From: a virus
Length of the DNA: 40,304 nt
Reading direction: 5' to 3' (one strand)
IMG/VR virus record: IMGVR_UViG_3300008470_000530
Coordinates: 1 to 40,304 of that record
Shown one piece after another: positions 17,237 to 26,206 of the stretch. Position 1 is the stretch's first letter. Each line of letters begins with the position of its first letter. The translations under genes were made by a program, and so were the position numbers. The notes under the pieces are model-generated. The model was not told the origin of the DNA, ran no database searches, and was given only the letters and a program-made list of their open reading frames with translations.

Positions 17237-19366
17237 TTAAAAACTCCGTGTATTCCAAATTGACGGCGGAGGCAATTCGTTGTCGGGCGTTACCTTTGGT
17301 TCGTCCGCATATATTGCATCCATAAAACTACGACAACCGAAATGCAAAGGCGGTCTAACCTGTGAAAGCTGTATACTTCCAACGCTATAAATATGCCCGT
17401 TTAGCCACCTGCAAATATCTGTCGTCTTACTGTCGTCTACGGCTACATACTGATACGCTTGTATTATGTCAGGGTTCTCTTTGCCAAATTCCATAAAGCC
17501 CATATTAGAACCGTCATTAATTAAAAAGCTAGCCGTTGTACCAATATTACCACTGTTTATAAATTTATCCAATTGCTCATTAGCGGCGCTTATTGACTGC
17601 TTGACAGTAAAGCCCTTATCCATTTTATTTTGTGCCACAAAAACCGCTCGCACTTTCATTGTTGTGGTTTGACTATCCACCGTGTTTGAACTCATATTTT
17701 TTGCGTAAACTTTTAATGGGTCGGGTAAATTTTTAGGGTTAACATCTGGTATCTCTGACAATTTCAGTTTAGTAGTATGTCCGCTTGCATCCTTTTTAGC
17801 CTGTTTAAATCCTGAGCTATTAAAATAGCCTATCTTTTTACCTAATCCCTCTTTATATTTATTTACAAGTGGCAACTCTAAAGAATTTAACCCTCTTTGT
17901 GCAAGTTCGCCCCTTTCAAGTATTTTTTCTAAGTCGGCTAATAGTTTATCCTTCATAAGCGTTAAATTTGCTTGCATAAAATCAGTTAACAAAGGCTGAT
18001 TAAAATCTACAAACTCATTGCGCTGTTTTCTTTTTTCTGTAACGGGTTTTTCCGCTAGTTTTAGTTTAGTGGATTTTTCGCTTAATTTAGACTTGTCCTC
18101 TAACGGTTCTGGGGGTAGTGGGGCAACCTCTTTTTGTTCTGCACGCTCTGCCAAATCCTCTTCGGTTAAGTTCCGCATTTCCATTTTGGTGCGGATAAAA
18201 TCCTCGTCCCTATCATTCGTTTTTATTGCGCCCTTTTCTAACATAAGCCCATAATTGGTTATAAATTGTTGTACCTTGCCTTTGTTGACATTAAGCCCGA
18301 TTAATTTAGGATAAAATTCTTGCTCGCCAAAGTTAATGTCAATCATAGGTTTAATAACCTGCCGATTGAAAACGGTTGAAAGTAAATCAATAATGTACTG
18401 CAAACTATTTAAAAAGACTTGTGATTGTACATCACCCAAAGCAAACGAACCGCCCTTACCGCCCTGCCCTAATTCTAAAAATTGAGTTAATGTAGATTTT
18501 GCCATTTGCGTATTATGGCGCGCTATCTTTTGGGCAGTTATGGCATTATTATAGTTAGGAAAAATCCACTCAAAAATATAGTCTGGGTATTTTATCATAT
18601 GAGGATTTTGTGAGCGCCCTATCCTGTTTAAAATAGCTTGTACATCCTCATAGTCTTTGCTACCCGGCGGCACACTCTTAGGTATTGTCATCACGGGAAT
18701 GCCTAGAGCATTTTTACGCACGCCGATTGTGTCTATAACTTCCGTTTCGGTTTTGCGCTTCCAATCCCAATAAGACCACCGCAATAATGATGTGCCTCTT
18801 AAATCATTTCCCTCTTGGTTAAGTACAAAAAATACCAACACATCAAACGGTATGTCCGCCTGCTGTCCGTCGGTCATTCTTTGTTGCACAATTTGATTGT
18901 CTGGTTGTATTTCCTCAATAGAAGTTTGCAAGCGGGCTTGTAGTTCTGGCACGGTGTACATAGTGCCGTTAAAGTTCCAAATCTTATAGACTTGCTCAAA
19001 TAAACTAAAGCCGTATTCCGTCATACTTAACATTTGGTTTAGTAAATTATTAAAAGGTAGTGGATAATTTTTAAAGAAATAATCCCGGCAAAATTGTGTG
19101 TGGATGTTATTTGTGTCTTCCTGTCCTTCATTTAAAAAATCCCAATCGGCTGATAAAATAGGCGTTTTAACTGCATTTAATATCATACCTATTTGACTAT
19201 CAAAACTCATTTTTTCGTATGTGAGCGATCCTTCTCTACCCCGCAATTGTGGCTTTGCCTCTGCCGATACCTCGAAGCCTTCATCTATAGTACCACTATT
19301 GCCAATAGCCACACCGTGCACATCATTTGTTTTTGGTTTTTTATATAAATCTGTTAATAATCCCAT
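17237..19366 (-). CDS. Portal protein (DUF935/Mu gp29-like) fused to Mu F-like minor head domain, 709 aa
   Basis: About residues 1-430 are a Mu-type portal: FDSQIGMILNAVKTPIL, DIPFDVLVFF, RGTSLLRWSYWDWKRK and SRNPHM-like motifs. The last 200 residues are a Mu F/gp30-like minor head domain, seen in QAYQYVAVDDSKTTDICRWL and RPPLHFGCRSFMD. In Mu these are two genes, so this is a fusion, known in some other phages. ATG 19366 lies just after the true terminase stop at 19371. A longer frame to 19390 starts with TTG and overlaps the terminase. Confidence 0.9.
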   Translation of the reverse strand: MGLLTDLYKKPKTNDVHGVAIGNSGTIDEGFEVSAEAKPQLRGREGSLTYEKMSFDSQIGMILNAVKTPILSADWDFLNEGQEDTNNIHTQFCRDYFFKNYPLPFNNLLNQMLSMTEYGFSLFEQVYKIWNFNGTMYTVPELQARLQTSIEEIQPDNQIVQQRMTDGQQADIPFDVLVFFVLNQEGNDLRGTSLLRWSYWDWKRKTETEVIDTIGVRKNALGIPVMTIPKSVPPGSKDYEDVQAILNRIGRSQNPHMIKYPDYIFEWIFPNYNNAITAQKIARHNTQMAKSTLTQFLELGQGGKGGSFALGDVQSQVFLNSLQYIIDLLSTVFNRQVIKPMIDINFGEQEFYPKLIGLNVNKGKVQQFITNYGLMLEKGAIKTNDRDEDFIRTKMEMRNLTEEDLAERAEQKEVAPLPPEPLEDKSKLSEKSTKLKLAEKPVTEKRKQRNEFVDFNQPLLTDFMQANLTLMKDKLLADLEKILERGELAQRGLNSLELPLVNKYKEGLGKKIGYFNSSGFKQAKKDASGHTTKLKLSEIPDVNPKNLPDPLKVYAKNMSSNTVDSQTTTMKVRAVFVAQNKMDKGFTVKQSISAANEQLDKFINSGNIGTTASFLINDGSNMGFMEFGKENPDIIQAYQYVAVDDSKTTDICRWLNGHIYSVGSIQLSQVRPPLHFGCRSFMDAIYADEPKVTPDNELPPPSIWNTRSF

Positions 19367-19370
19367 AGTT

Positions 19371-20569
19371 TTAAATATCCAAATTCCCAAAAATTCCTGT
19401 GTTGCCAGAAATATAATCCTTCATTTTAGTATAGATGCCGTAACGCATTGCATCCATTAAATGGTCTCTAAATTTTACGGGTTCATCAAGCGCATCACCG
19501 TCTTTATTCTTCTTCCACGAATAAGATTTAATTTCTTTAATAAGATTTCACTTTTTTTTGTAATACGCAAATTGAATTTTTTAACAAAGTCAATGCCCGA
19601 TTTAATATTTTTGTCGGCAGGGTGTATATTAAAACCGTGTCCAGCTATTTCCTGTATACGGGCAGGCTCGGCACTATCCGCGAAAATCTCATTGTGTTTG
19701 TTCGGGATTAAATCCTTTAAGCGTTCTATTAAATCATTGTTGGTCAAATGCGTTTCAAATAAGACTTCGTTTAAAAATACCTCACCGTCATTTATTAAAA
19801 TTTCAACGAGTGCCGTTTGTGCATTATAGCCAAAGTCTAACCCATACACTCGCTCGGTGTATTGCTCGGGCGCCGTGTCTATCAGTTCATAGTTAGTATA
19901 AATTAGCCCCTCATTATTGCCATACTCACCCAAAGCATAAATCTTATAAAAATTTAAGTCTTGCTTTTTTAAATCTTTTAAAGTTTGGATATATTCTTCA
20001 TCTAAAAATGGGTTATCCAAATAAGTACTTTTAATCAATTGGCAATTTTCCTGTGGTGTTAGTTTTTCTGATATCCAATTAGTTTCGTTTGGATTATAGC
20101 TAAGAAATATTTGGTTTATCTCGCCTGCATTTATTTTACCCGATAGCCGTGTTAAAAGCGTTATATAGTCTGGATAGGTAAACTCGTTAGCCTCTTCCAA
20201 CCAAAGATAGTTAAACTCTGTACTCTTTATTTTTTCGGGGTCATCCAAAGAAAAAAACTGTATGCGGGAATTTGTGTGTTCAAATTGATAAAAATGCTCT
20301 GTTCGGTTATGGCAGTTAATATCGTAAAGCCCCCATTCTTTTAAAAGGTCAATGAAAACTTTATAAGCTGTCATTTTAAGCGCGGGCATTGTTTTACGGC
20401 ATATCCCTATATTTTTATTGCGTTCTTTGCGCATTTTGTAAGCAAGCAATTGTGCTATGCTATAACTTTTGCTACTGCGAGCGCCACCCACATTGCAAAG
20501 CACTTTTTTTATGCTCTCATAGTTTCGTTTAAAAACGCTTGTAAAAAAAACATTGTTGTCATCACTCAT
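19371..20569 (-). CDS. Terminase large subunit, C-terminus in a shifted frame (399 aa if joined)
   Basis: ATPase motor and nuclease that packages DNA through the portal. Walker A is GGARSSKSYS near residue 30, Walker B is YLWLEEANEF. Nuclease acids occur at GLDFGYNAQ and EIFADSAEP. The first frame runs on to a false end at 19475. The conserved C-terminus (NLIKEIKSYSW, then KFRDHLMDAMRYG with the last catalytic Asp) is in the next frame and stops at 19371. One A is missing near 19546: GTGAAATC should be GTGAAAATC, which restores the canonical TKKSENLIKE. The protein is thus normal in content but frame-broken in this sequence. Confidence 0.88.
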
Positions 20570-20937
20570 TTATTTATTTTTTTATTCCCTACAAAAACTA
20601 AATTTATATCGGGTGGCTTATCTTCGGTTACCCTTAATTTATCCGGCACTTTACCTAATGCCCTATCGGCTAACATCTCAAAACGGTGAGGCTCGCCTTT
20701 TGCGTAAGATTTAAGCATACTGCTTGCTACATACGCCCTTATTATATTTTGGCTTTTATCACGGACAATTTCCTCTAGCTTTGAAATAGACAGTTTACTC
20801 ATTTCGGTTATTATTTCAGTATAGCGCAAAATGTTGTCTTTGCGCATTTGCTTTACTTTGGGTGGAATAATAGGTTGACCCTTGCCGAGTTTGTTTCCTT
20901 TTTTAAATCCTTTTTTTGGTTTATTATAGTTTGCCAT
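20566..20937 (-). CDS. Terminase small subunit candidate, 123 aa
   Basis: Overlaps the start of the large terminase by four bases, as small subunits often do. Starts MANYNKPKKGFKKGNKLGKG, a basic region also found in DUF5681-type and small-terminase-like proteins, followed by helices (LRYTEIITEMSKLSISKLEEI) that could bind DNA. Three tandem repeats lie just upstream and could be its binding site. Function is inferred from position and charge. Confidence 0.7.
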   Translation of the reverse strand: MANYNKPKKGFKKGNKLGKGQPIIPPKVKQMRKDNILRYTEIITEMSKLSISKLEEIVRDKSQNIIRAYVASSMLKSYAKGEPHRFEMLADRALGKVPDKLRVTEDKPPDINLVFVGNKKINK

Positions 20938-20951
20938 TGTCTTTATTTTCT

Positions 20952-20983
20952 ATGTTGTTTAAATGTTGTTTAAATGTTGTTAA
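20952..20983. repeat. Three tandem 11-bp repeats upstream of the small terminase
   Basis: The unit ATGTTGTTTAA occurs at 20952-20962 and 20963-20973 and, one T shorter, at 20974-20983. The period of one DNA helical turn puts each copy on the same face. The array lies 15 bases upstream of the small terminase start, a usual place for a packaging (pac/cos-type) recognition site or for an operator of the virion operon. Confidence 0.8.
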
Positions 20984-20993
20984 TTTTTATCCC

Positions 20994-21089
20994 TTAAACC
21001 AAATTACATAACCCATTAAAAAGTCTATCAAATATTTTGATTGTTTTTAATAGCAATTGTTTAATTCCTTTTTTAAATTTTACTGTCAT
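20994..21089 (-). CDS. Possible 31-aa ORF
   Basis: ATG 21089 to TAA 20994, starting MTVKFKKGIKQLLLKTIKIF, basic and amphipathic. No ribosome site of quality. A TATACT box at 21093-21098 overlaps its upstream side, so it may instead be the leader of a late transcript. Listed because the region is otherwise empty. Confidence 0.25.
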   Translation of the reverse strand: MTVKFKKGIKQLLLKTIKIFDRLFNGLCNLV

Positions 21090-21105
21090 AAAAGTATAGC
21101 CCTAA

Positions 21106-21243
21106 TCAATATGTTATGCTAGCCGTTAAAACGCTAGCAGATATCCAATAAATAAAGTGTCTGATATCGCCTTGCTTAATATATACTAAAGCGGCGCAGA
21201 TATCTAATATTATTAAAATAGTCGGAAATAGATTAGTGTTCAT
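21106..21243 (-). CDS. Small one-pass membrane protein, 45 aa
   Basis: ATG 21243 to TGA 21106. Sequence starts MNTNLFPTILIILDICAALV, then a short hydrophilic turn (KQGDIRHF) and a second hydrophobic stretch (WISASVLTASITY). Proteins with this exact design of a short N-terminal membrane helix, a D-x-R turn and a Trp-rich tail are frequent in phages, function unknown. Ribosome site is weak. It lies between the methyltransferase and the terminase block. Confidence 0.65.
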   Translation of the reverse strand: MNTNLFPTILIILDICAALVYIKQGDIRHFIYWISASVLTASITY

Positions 21244-21249
21244 AGTGGT

Positions 21250-22428
21250 TTATTTTATTAGCCTTGCCTTATCCCCTGTGTAGTCTTCGTATCTTTTTAT
21301 TATAACATCACAATAATTTGGGCATATTTCCATACCGTTACATATACGGTCTGTCTTTTCACAGGCAATCAATGTTGAGCCACTGCCTAGAAAGCAATCA
21401 AGTATTAATTTATAATCTTTATAATCATTTAAAATATCCTCAAATAATCCTACTGGCTTTTGAGTGGGGTGAACCCTTTCCATTAATTCTTCTTTTCTAT
21501 TTCCTTTTCTTAATAATCCAGCCCATAAATGCCTATAAATCTTTGCGTTTTTGTCAATACTGCAATATGCAATTTCACAATCCGCAAAAGTATTTTCCAT
21601 ATCAGGTGGTTTCTTATCCCATATTATCCAATTTCTTGTTATTGGTAAAAAATCAGTAAAATAATTTCCACCCCAAATTATAAAGTTTTTGAATCCATTT
21701 TTTTTAAGTAATAAATAATTATTTTTCGCAACATTAGTATTTTCATCATTTTCTATTCTCTTGTATTTTCTAGCTTTTACAACCCCAGTTGCTCCAACAA
21801 ACCCAAGCTTTCCACCGACACCAAGTGTATTATTTTTTACAATATTTATTCCGTAAGGCGGGTCAGTAAAAGCCATATCCGCCTTTTTACCACCCATTAA
21901 CCGCTTTACATTTTCCTCTTTGGTACTATCCCCGCACAAAAGCCTATGCTTACCTAATTGCCACAAATCACCTGTTTTGCATATAGTGTTTTTACTGTCA
22001 ACTTCGGGAATAATATCTGCTTTCTTGTCGGGTTCGGGTTCAATATCAAAATCAGCCTGCAAATCAAAACCCAAATCCTTTAACTCTGGCAATTTAAAAT
22101 CAGCCTCTAATGCCTTATAATCCCATAACGCAAGTTCACCACTTTTGTTATCCCGTACCCTAAAATCTTTTTTTTGTTTATCGGTAAGCCCGCTAATTTT
22201 CATTATGTCGCATTCTTTTATATTTAGCTTTTTAAGGGCTAAAATTCTGGTATGTCCGCATAAAATAGTATAATTTTCATCTGTAACAATTATTGATATG
22301 TAACCATTTTTTTTAATGCTATTCACAACGGCATCAACCGCACCGTCATTTATTCTAGGATTTTTAGAATATGGCTTTATTTTGTGTACTTCAATGTTTT
22401 TTATATATTCTTTTTTTGGATTTGCCAT
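21250..22428 (-). CDS. ParB-like domain fused to DNA methyltransferase, 392 aa
   Basis: The N-terminal ~120 residues are ParB/Srx-like, with YSKNPRIND and the nucleotide-binding CGHTRILALKKL motif. The rest is a beta-class amino-methyltransferase (N6-adenine or N4-cytosine): catalytic DPPYG at about residue 195, then the AdoMet motif DCFLGSGSTLIACE near 355. It modifies DNA at a site that cannot be read from sequence. No cognate restriction enzyme is adjacent, so protection of phage DNA from host restriction or a regulatory methylation role is likely. The same fusion is common in phages. Confidence 0.92.
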   Translation of the reverse strand: MANPKKEYIKNIEVHKIKPYSKNPRINDGAVDAVVNSIKKNGYISIIVTDENYTILCGHTRILALKKLNIKECDIMKISGLTDKQKKDFRVRDNKSGELALWDYKALEADFKLPELKDLGFDLQADFDIEPEPDKKADIIPEVDSKNTICKTGDLWQLGKHRLLCGDSTKEENVKRLMGGKKADMAFTDPPYGINIVKNNTLGVGGKLGFVGATGVVKARKYKRIENDENTNVAKNNYLLLKKNGFKNFIIWGGNYFTDFLPITRNWIIWDKKPPDMENTFADCEIAYCSIDKNAKIYRHLWAGLLRKGNRKEELMERVHPTQKPVGLFEDILNDYKDYKLILDCFLGSGSTLIACEKTDRICNGMEICPNYCDVIIKRYEDYTGDKARLIK

Positions 22429-22473
22429 AATAATTTCACTTAAACATTATATCAAATTTAGACTACTAATAAC

Positions 22474-22830
22474 TTAGCTTGTGAATGTTTTTAACCACTC
22501 TAAAACAAATACCTTTGGAGCGGTTCTTATCATAATGTAGCTACGCAACTCACACAGAAACCAAAAAAACGGTATAAGATTAATAAAAGTTCCAGCTATT
22601 GTAAAAGTAGAAATGTCATCGTACCATTTATCTTTTATAGATAGAACAATCCAAATTAAAAAAAATACTAATATCACTGTGCAAATAAAACCAGATATTC
22701 CCAAATAAATAGATGTCATTTTAATTTGGAATGTTAGATATTGATTAACCACATCTGGCGCCTGCTCAGCAACGAACCCCCCCGTATTTTTTAGAATTTT
22801 TATTATTTCCTGCGCTATTTCTTTTGTCAT
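22474..22830 (-). CDS. Two-helix membrane protein, 118 aa
   Basis: GGAGCAATAA directly precedes ATG 22830. Two membrane helices are evident: YLGISGFICTVILVFFLIWI near residue 42 and FTIAGTFINLIPFFWFLC near 75, with a charged loop (KDKWYDD) between. The N-terminal 35 residues are amphipathic. A holin or a host-membrane-acting protein are options, but it is encoded far from the endolysin. I recognise no family. Confidence 0.75.
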   Translation of the reverse strand: MTKEIAQEIIKILKNTGGFVAEQAPDVVNQYLTFQIKMTSIYLGISGFICTVILVFFLIWIVLSIKDKWYDDISTFTIAGTFINLIPFFWFLCELRSYIMIRTAPKVFVLEWLKTFTS

Positions 22831-22847
22831 TTATTGCTCCGTATTTT

Positions 22848-23030
22848 TTAGTTTCGTTTCGCCCTAATAGACACCCGACTATTATAAAATTTTCTATTGA
22901 TAACTATTTTATCGGGCGTTATCTCATAGCTACCATACCACTGCCGATGTTCGCATTTATGGTTCATTCTATTTTTGCAAGTTTTAAATTTAAGACATTC
23001 CTCGCAAAATTTATCTAGCTTTATTGTCAT
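22848..23030 (-). CDS. Small Cys-rich protein, 60 aa
   Basis: Start at ATG 23030 with AGGAT ten bases upstream. The N-terminus has six Cys/His-type ligands in a row: CEECLKFKTCKNRMNHKCEH, which fits a small zinc-binding fold. The rest is a beta-like segment with YEITPDKIVINRKFYNSR. Many early-region genes here are of this small CxxC type. Function unknown. Confidence 0.75.
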   Translation of the reverse strand: MTIKLDKFCEECLKFKTCKNRMNHKCEHRQWYGSYEITPDKIVINRKFYNSRVSIRAKRN

Positions 23031-23063
23031 CAAATCATCCTTGTTTAATTCCGCACATACTTA

Positions 23064-23723
23064 TTATTTTAATGTATTATATCCTGATTCTATACTATTA
23101 AATTTTTTTATATAATTAGATTCTATTTTAGATATATTTTTAATATCCTCTACTATTTCCACAATCTCAAAAATCCAATCAGTTAACTTACTTTTAGATA
23201 TTGCTTCGTGAAAATTACACTTATCATCGCTCCACGCAAAATGTTGCCACCACCTTAAAGTAAAAGGTTGTGTTGTTTTTCCAACATAGCACATTCCAGT
23301 ATTTTTATTTGTTATTTTATATATTACAGGAACAGCTTTTTCATTTACAAATAAATTACTTACTCCCCTTTCCTTTTGTTTTTCATTACATTCATCTGAG
23401 CAAAATTGTGTTCCTTTGTATTTACAGTTTCCGTCATTGTACAAGTCTATTCTTCTAAACTTTTTTTTACATTCAATACAAATTTTTACATCCCACAACC
23501 TATTCAAATATTTATCCCCCGCCCTAATTTCCCTTAGGTTTAATAAAAAATCATTGCTATCTAAATCTTTACTTAATACTCGCATAGGGAATTTTTTAGA
23601 ATACATTTTATTTATCATATCCCTTGCTTCTTTATTATTTTTTGCGCTGACTTTATAAGAATACAATGGGGGGAATAACCATCCATATTCTGATTTACCT
23701 TTTATTTCAAAATAAAACTCCAT
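23064..23723 (-). CDS. GIY-YIG domain protein with zinc-binding segment, 219 aa
   Basis: A GIY-YIG nuclease core lies at about residues 130-200: VIYKITNKNTGMCYVGKTTQ, an Arg in LRWWQHF, and Glu near the end (KIESNYIKKF). Before it is a Cys cluster (CIECKKKF, then CSDECNEKQ) that could bind zinc. The N-terminal 60 residues (SYKVSAKNNKEARDMINKMY) resemble a region found with phage homing-type proteins. It overlaps the upstream gene by one base (TAATG). It could be a free-standing homing endonuclease or a structure-specific nuclease. Confidence 0.85.
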   Translation of the reverse strand: MEFYFEIKGKSEYGWLFPPLYSYKVSAKNNKEARDMINKMYSKKFPMRVLSKDLDSNDFLLNLREIRAGDKYLNRLWDVKICIECKKKFRRIDLYNDGNCKYKGTQFCSDECNEKQKERGVSNLFVNEKAVPVIYKITNKNTGMCYVGKTTQPFTLRWWQHFAWSDDKCNFHEAISKSKLTDWIFEIVEIVEDIKNISKIESNYIKKFNSIESGYNTLK

Positions 23724-24273
23724 TATTTAGAATCCTCAACCTTTTTGTTTTGCCACCCTTTGCCGTCGCATTCCTCGCAACGGTGTTTTCCGTTTTTACC
23801 CCTGCCGTCGCAAAATCTACATTTAACAGAAACTAATTTAGGTTTTTCATCTCTAATTAATCTATTTCCAATATTGAAGTGTTTAAATAATGCTTTAAAA
23901 AATTCTTCCAAATAGTCAGCCCTCCAAGCGTGTTTTACATAGGTGTGCGCCCAATCAGAATAATGGTAATTATTTCTGCTCAAGTGTTCCTTAGCGTCTT
24001 TTTCTGTAAGAAACATTCCGCTTTCAGTTTCAATCCATTGATAATTCCAAGCTGTATAATCTTCTTTTTTTCTTCGCTCAAGTTGTTGTAATTATCACTA
24101 CTAATTGCAGTTTCACTATCTTCTGTTAAAAAATAATCAGCGCCGTCTTCATATCCTTCTTGTGCTGATACTTTTTTTCTATCAAGAATAACATAAAAAT
24201 ATGGAAACGCTGTATGCCTATTATTCTGTGTAGCCATTTCTTTTAGAAAGTCTTTTATTATTTTACCTGTCAT
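23723..24273 (-). CDS. Conserved phage early protein in two frames joined at a slippery site (183 aa if joined)
   Basis: The first frame starts at ATG 24273 (GGGGGAAATA upstream) and ends TGA at 23980; the second, open from before 24060, ends at 23723 and has MFLTEKDAKEHLSRN, HYVKHAWR-like and zinc-type CRFCDGRGKNGKHRCEEC motifs. Joining at GAA AAA AAG (24065-24071 on the plus strand is T7) gives NNLSEEKKEDYTAWNYQW, a natural-looking protein of a family widely seen in phages. A AAA AAG is the best -1 frameshift heptamer known in bacteria. Either programmed frameshifting makes both forms, or one A is extra in this sequence. Function unknown. Confidence 0.8.
24065..24071 (-). other. A AAA AAG slippery heptamer
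   Basis: Seven A and G in phase A AAA AAG inside the coding frame of the gene starting at 24273. Slipping back one base at this point leaves the first frame and enters the frame ending at 23723. The phase is exactly that needed for tandem -1 slippage, unlike the other frame breaks in this genome. Confidence 0.7.
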
Positions 24274-24392
24274 TATTTCCCCCATATTAAAAATATTAGT
24301 GTAACCAAAAACAGTACGCAACCTAAAATCAGCATTGGCCAAGTGCTTATAAAAACAAAGTCAATTCGTTTTAACAATCTAAATAATTTCAT
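24273..24392 (-). CDS. Small membrane peptide, 39 aa
   Basis: ATG 24392 (or in-frame ATG 24395) follows AAGGGGG directly; stop TAA shares its last base with the next ATG (TAATG). The sequence is a basic start (MKLFRLLKRIDFVF), one strong membrane helix (MLILGCVLFLVTLIFLIW), and GK. Tight coupling to both neighbours supports a real gene. Function unknown. Confidence 0.7.
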   Translation of the reverse strand: MKLFRLLKRIDFVFISTWPMLILGCVLFLVTLIFLIWGK

Positions 24393-24405
24393 CATTCCCC
24401 CTTGT

Positions 24406-24561
24406 TTATATTTGCCTATCATATATAGCCCCCGTTTCAAAGTCTAACGCCCTTTGTGATATTAAACACTGGTCTATATTACTTGTTATCCTAAAGTGGC
24501 ACACGAGGTAGCCTAATAAGAATGCGACTAATACTATACAAGCTAATTTAAAGTTTTTCAT
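24406..24561 (-). CDS. Small membrane protein, 51 aa
   Basis: ATG 24561 is preceded by AGGGGATTAA and overlaps the upstream gene's TGA (ATGA). N-terminal membrane helix (FKLACIVLVAFLLGYLVCHF) then a soluble tail with QCLISQRALDFETGAIYD. Not in a known family. It starts a run of two tiny membrane genes. Confidence 0.75.
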   Translation of the reverse strand: MKNFKLACIVLVAFLLGYLVCHFRITSNIDQCLISQRALDFETGAIYDRQI

Positions 24562-24860
24562 TTAATCCCCTTGTCAAAGTTTTCAATGTCTTTTAATTTA
24601 TTAGCAATATGCTTTAATGTCATTGTTAATTGGTTTTCGTATCCTAATGGTTTTTCAATCTGTCTGGCATATTCAATTAAGTGCCGTGGTGTTACATTCT
24701 TTGGTAAAATATCTCGCACATTTTTAAACAGGTCTTCGTCTGTTACTATAACCGCAACATCCATTTTTGACTGCTTTTTCTTGTTAAAGGTAGCACCGCA
24801 ACAATCATTGCTTTTAACTGTTTTAAGCGCATCGCTATCTACATACATTTTTTTAATCAT
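24558..24860 (-). CDS. Hypothetical protein, 100 aa
   Basis: ATG 24860 has GGAGGATTAA immediately upstream. Contains a CC pair and KMDVAVIVTDEDLFKNV, then helices with PRHLIEYARQIEKPLGYENQ. No membrane segment. Composition suggests a small soluble alpha/beta protein. Stop TGA overlaps the next ATG by four bases. Confidence 0.75.
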   Translation of the reverse strand: MIKKMYVDSDALKTVKSNDCCGATFNKKKQSKMDVAVIVTDEDLFKNVRDILPKNVTPRHLIEYARQIEKPLGYENQLTMTLKHIANKLKDIENFDKGIK

Positions 24861-25004
24861 TTAATCCTCCGTTTCATCTTCATATTTTTCTATAGTTACT
24901 AAACCCTGATTGCAAAATTTACAAGGTCTGTCTATATCGTCTGAACATTTAACACTACCACTTCCACCACAATGTCCGTAAATACAACTTATTTTATTTG
25001 CCAT
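24861..25004 (-). CDS. Small zinc-knuckle protein, 47 aa
   Basis: ATG 25004 with GGGGAGGATAAA upstream; stop TAA abuts the next gene. Four Cys-containing knuckles: CIYGHCGGSGSVKC and CKFCNQG, similar to the DnaJ-type central zinc domain in miniature (C-x-x-C-x-G-x-G flavour). Acidic C-terminus (YEDETED). Function unknown. Confidence 0.75.
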   Translation of the reverse strand: MANKISCIYGHCGGSGSVKCSDDIDRPCKFCNQGLVTIEKYEDETED

Positions 25005-25447
25005 TTTATCCTCCCCTCTTTTTTTAGCCACTTAGCCATTTTTGAAAGTGCTTCTAGTGGTGATTTGTGTTTAAAACCTACCAATAAATCTGTATAGATA
25101 TAATCAATTCCATTATCTGCAAAATTTCCGTGTTGATATTTAACTAGATATTTTTCAATTCCTTTTAAAAACACTAAATCGTATCGTACATTACGATTAA
25201 TGCAGTTAGGTAAAACTTCTATACGATTAATGCAATTAGGAAACGCATCTAAAAACTCGCGGATTGTGGGGGCGGGGATTTGATATTTTAAAAGGTTCTT
25301 ATTAGCGTTTTCTTTTAAAACTAATTCATAAGTATTTGGTTTGTCTTTTTCCCAAGTAACCATTTGCCAAACATACAGAGTCGGTTTATCCCATTTCAAT
25401 TCCTGACAAGTTTCCAAACTAGGCACTTCTTTTTCTAATGGGTTCAT
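24989..25447 (-). CDS. Conserved phage hypothetical protein, 152 aa
   Basis: ATG 25447 lies four bases inside the upstream gene's end. The C-terminus LEALSKMAKWLKKEGRI is a motif I know from many phage hypothetical proteins, where it ends an alpha/beta domain. A local duplication gives NCINR twice (about residues 71-85), encoded by a 19-bp direct repeat at 25192-25210 and 25222-25240. No function assigned in the family. Confidence 0.8.
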   Translation of the reverse strand: MNPLEKEVPSLETCQELKWDKPTLYVWQMVTWEKDKPNTYELVLKENANKNLLKYQIPAPTIREFLDAFPNCINRIEVLPNCINRNVRYDLVFLKGIEKYLVKYQHGNFADNGIDYIYTDLLVGFKHKSPLEALSKMAKWLKKEGRIKWQIK

Positions 25448-25821
25448 TTTTCACCTCGCAATAGTTCTGGGTTTTGGTGAATGTCGCCTATTATTTCAAA
25501 CTTTTTATCTTCTCTTAACTCAACCCAGTTGTCTGGGTTTTTACTATTCTCATAAGCCAGTTTAAATGAAGCTGTTTTACTATCCCAAATTATTACATAA
25601 ATAGCTTTAATCATTTTGCATATATCATTTTCATAACTTAATTTTTTATTTTTGCCAAATTGTCCCGTGCATTGCATTACATAGCAATCCCTCAACCTAA
25701 TTTTAACAACTGGATTATATTGCACCGTAATAGTTGGCTCTCCGTAAAAATTAAAGCACAACACTTCATACATCTTTTTTAACTCAGGACAATAAGCCCT
25801 AAACTTAAATCTATTTTCCAT
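25444..25821 (-). CDS. YopX family protein, second copy, 125 aa
   Basis: Starts MENRFKFRAYCPELKKMYEV and ends FEIIGDIHQNPELL, both hallmarks of YopX phage proteins. Overlaps the upstream YopX paralogue by 11 bases. Shares with it the QNPELL end and the 'CYVMQxTG-like' mid section. YopX proteins are phage or plasmid-encoded and poorly understood; some modulate host processes. Encoding two in tandem suggests divergence after duplication. Confidence 0.88.
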   Translation of the reverse strand: MENRFKFRAYCPELKKMYEVLCFNFYGEPTITVQYNPVVKIRLRDCYVMQCTGQFGKNKKLSYENDICKMIKAIYVIIWDSKTASFKLAYENSKNPDNWVELREDKKFEIIGDIHQNPELLRGEK

Positions 25822-26206
25822 TGTTACACTCCAATAGTTCTGGGTTTTGGTGGATATTTCCGATTATTTCTATAGAATAAGCCTTACTATCAAAGACAAA
25901 ACACTCATTCTTTTTGTTAACGAACCAAAAGCCCATACCAACAAATTTAACCGTGTAAATGTGTCCTTTGACCCTAATAATGTCGCTCTCATAAATTGGC
26001 TTTCCCTTTTTGTCTGATACAGGTATTCGTTGCATTAAAAACTGAACTGGTATATGTTGCCACTCCTCGTTGTCATCAATGTAGTATCCCCAACAACTAT
26101 CTAAATCTATTTTACTTATTCCTTCCATGAATCCAGTTACTTTGTCAAATCCCCTAAATCCTAATTTATTTTCCATATTAACATCACCTTTTTTAATTTC
26201 GCTCAT
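25811..26206 (-). CDS. YopX family protein, first copy, 131 aa
   Basis: ATG 26206 has GGAGGTAGT before it. An internal ATG (reading MENKLGFRGFD) with a second ribosome-like site could give the form of usual YopX length. Contains ESDIIRVKGHIYTVKF and the end IEIIGNIHQNPELLE, diagnostic of YopX. Paralogue of the next gene downstream. Confidence 0.88.
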   Translation of the reverse strand: MSEIKKGDVNMENKLGFRGFDKVTGFMEGISKIDLDSCWGYYIDDNEEWQHIPVQFLMQRIPVSDKKGKPIYESDIIRVKGHIYTVKFVGMGFWFVNKKNECFVFDSKAYSIEIIGNIHQNPELLECNNGK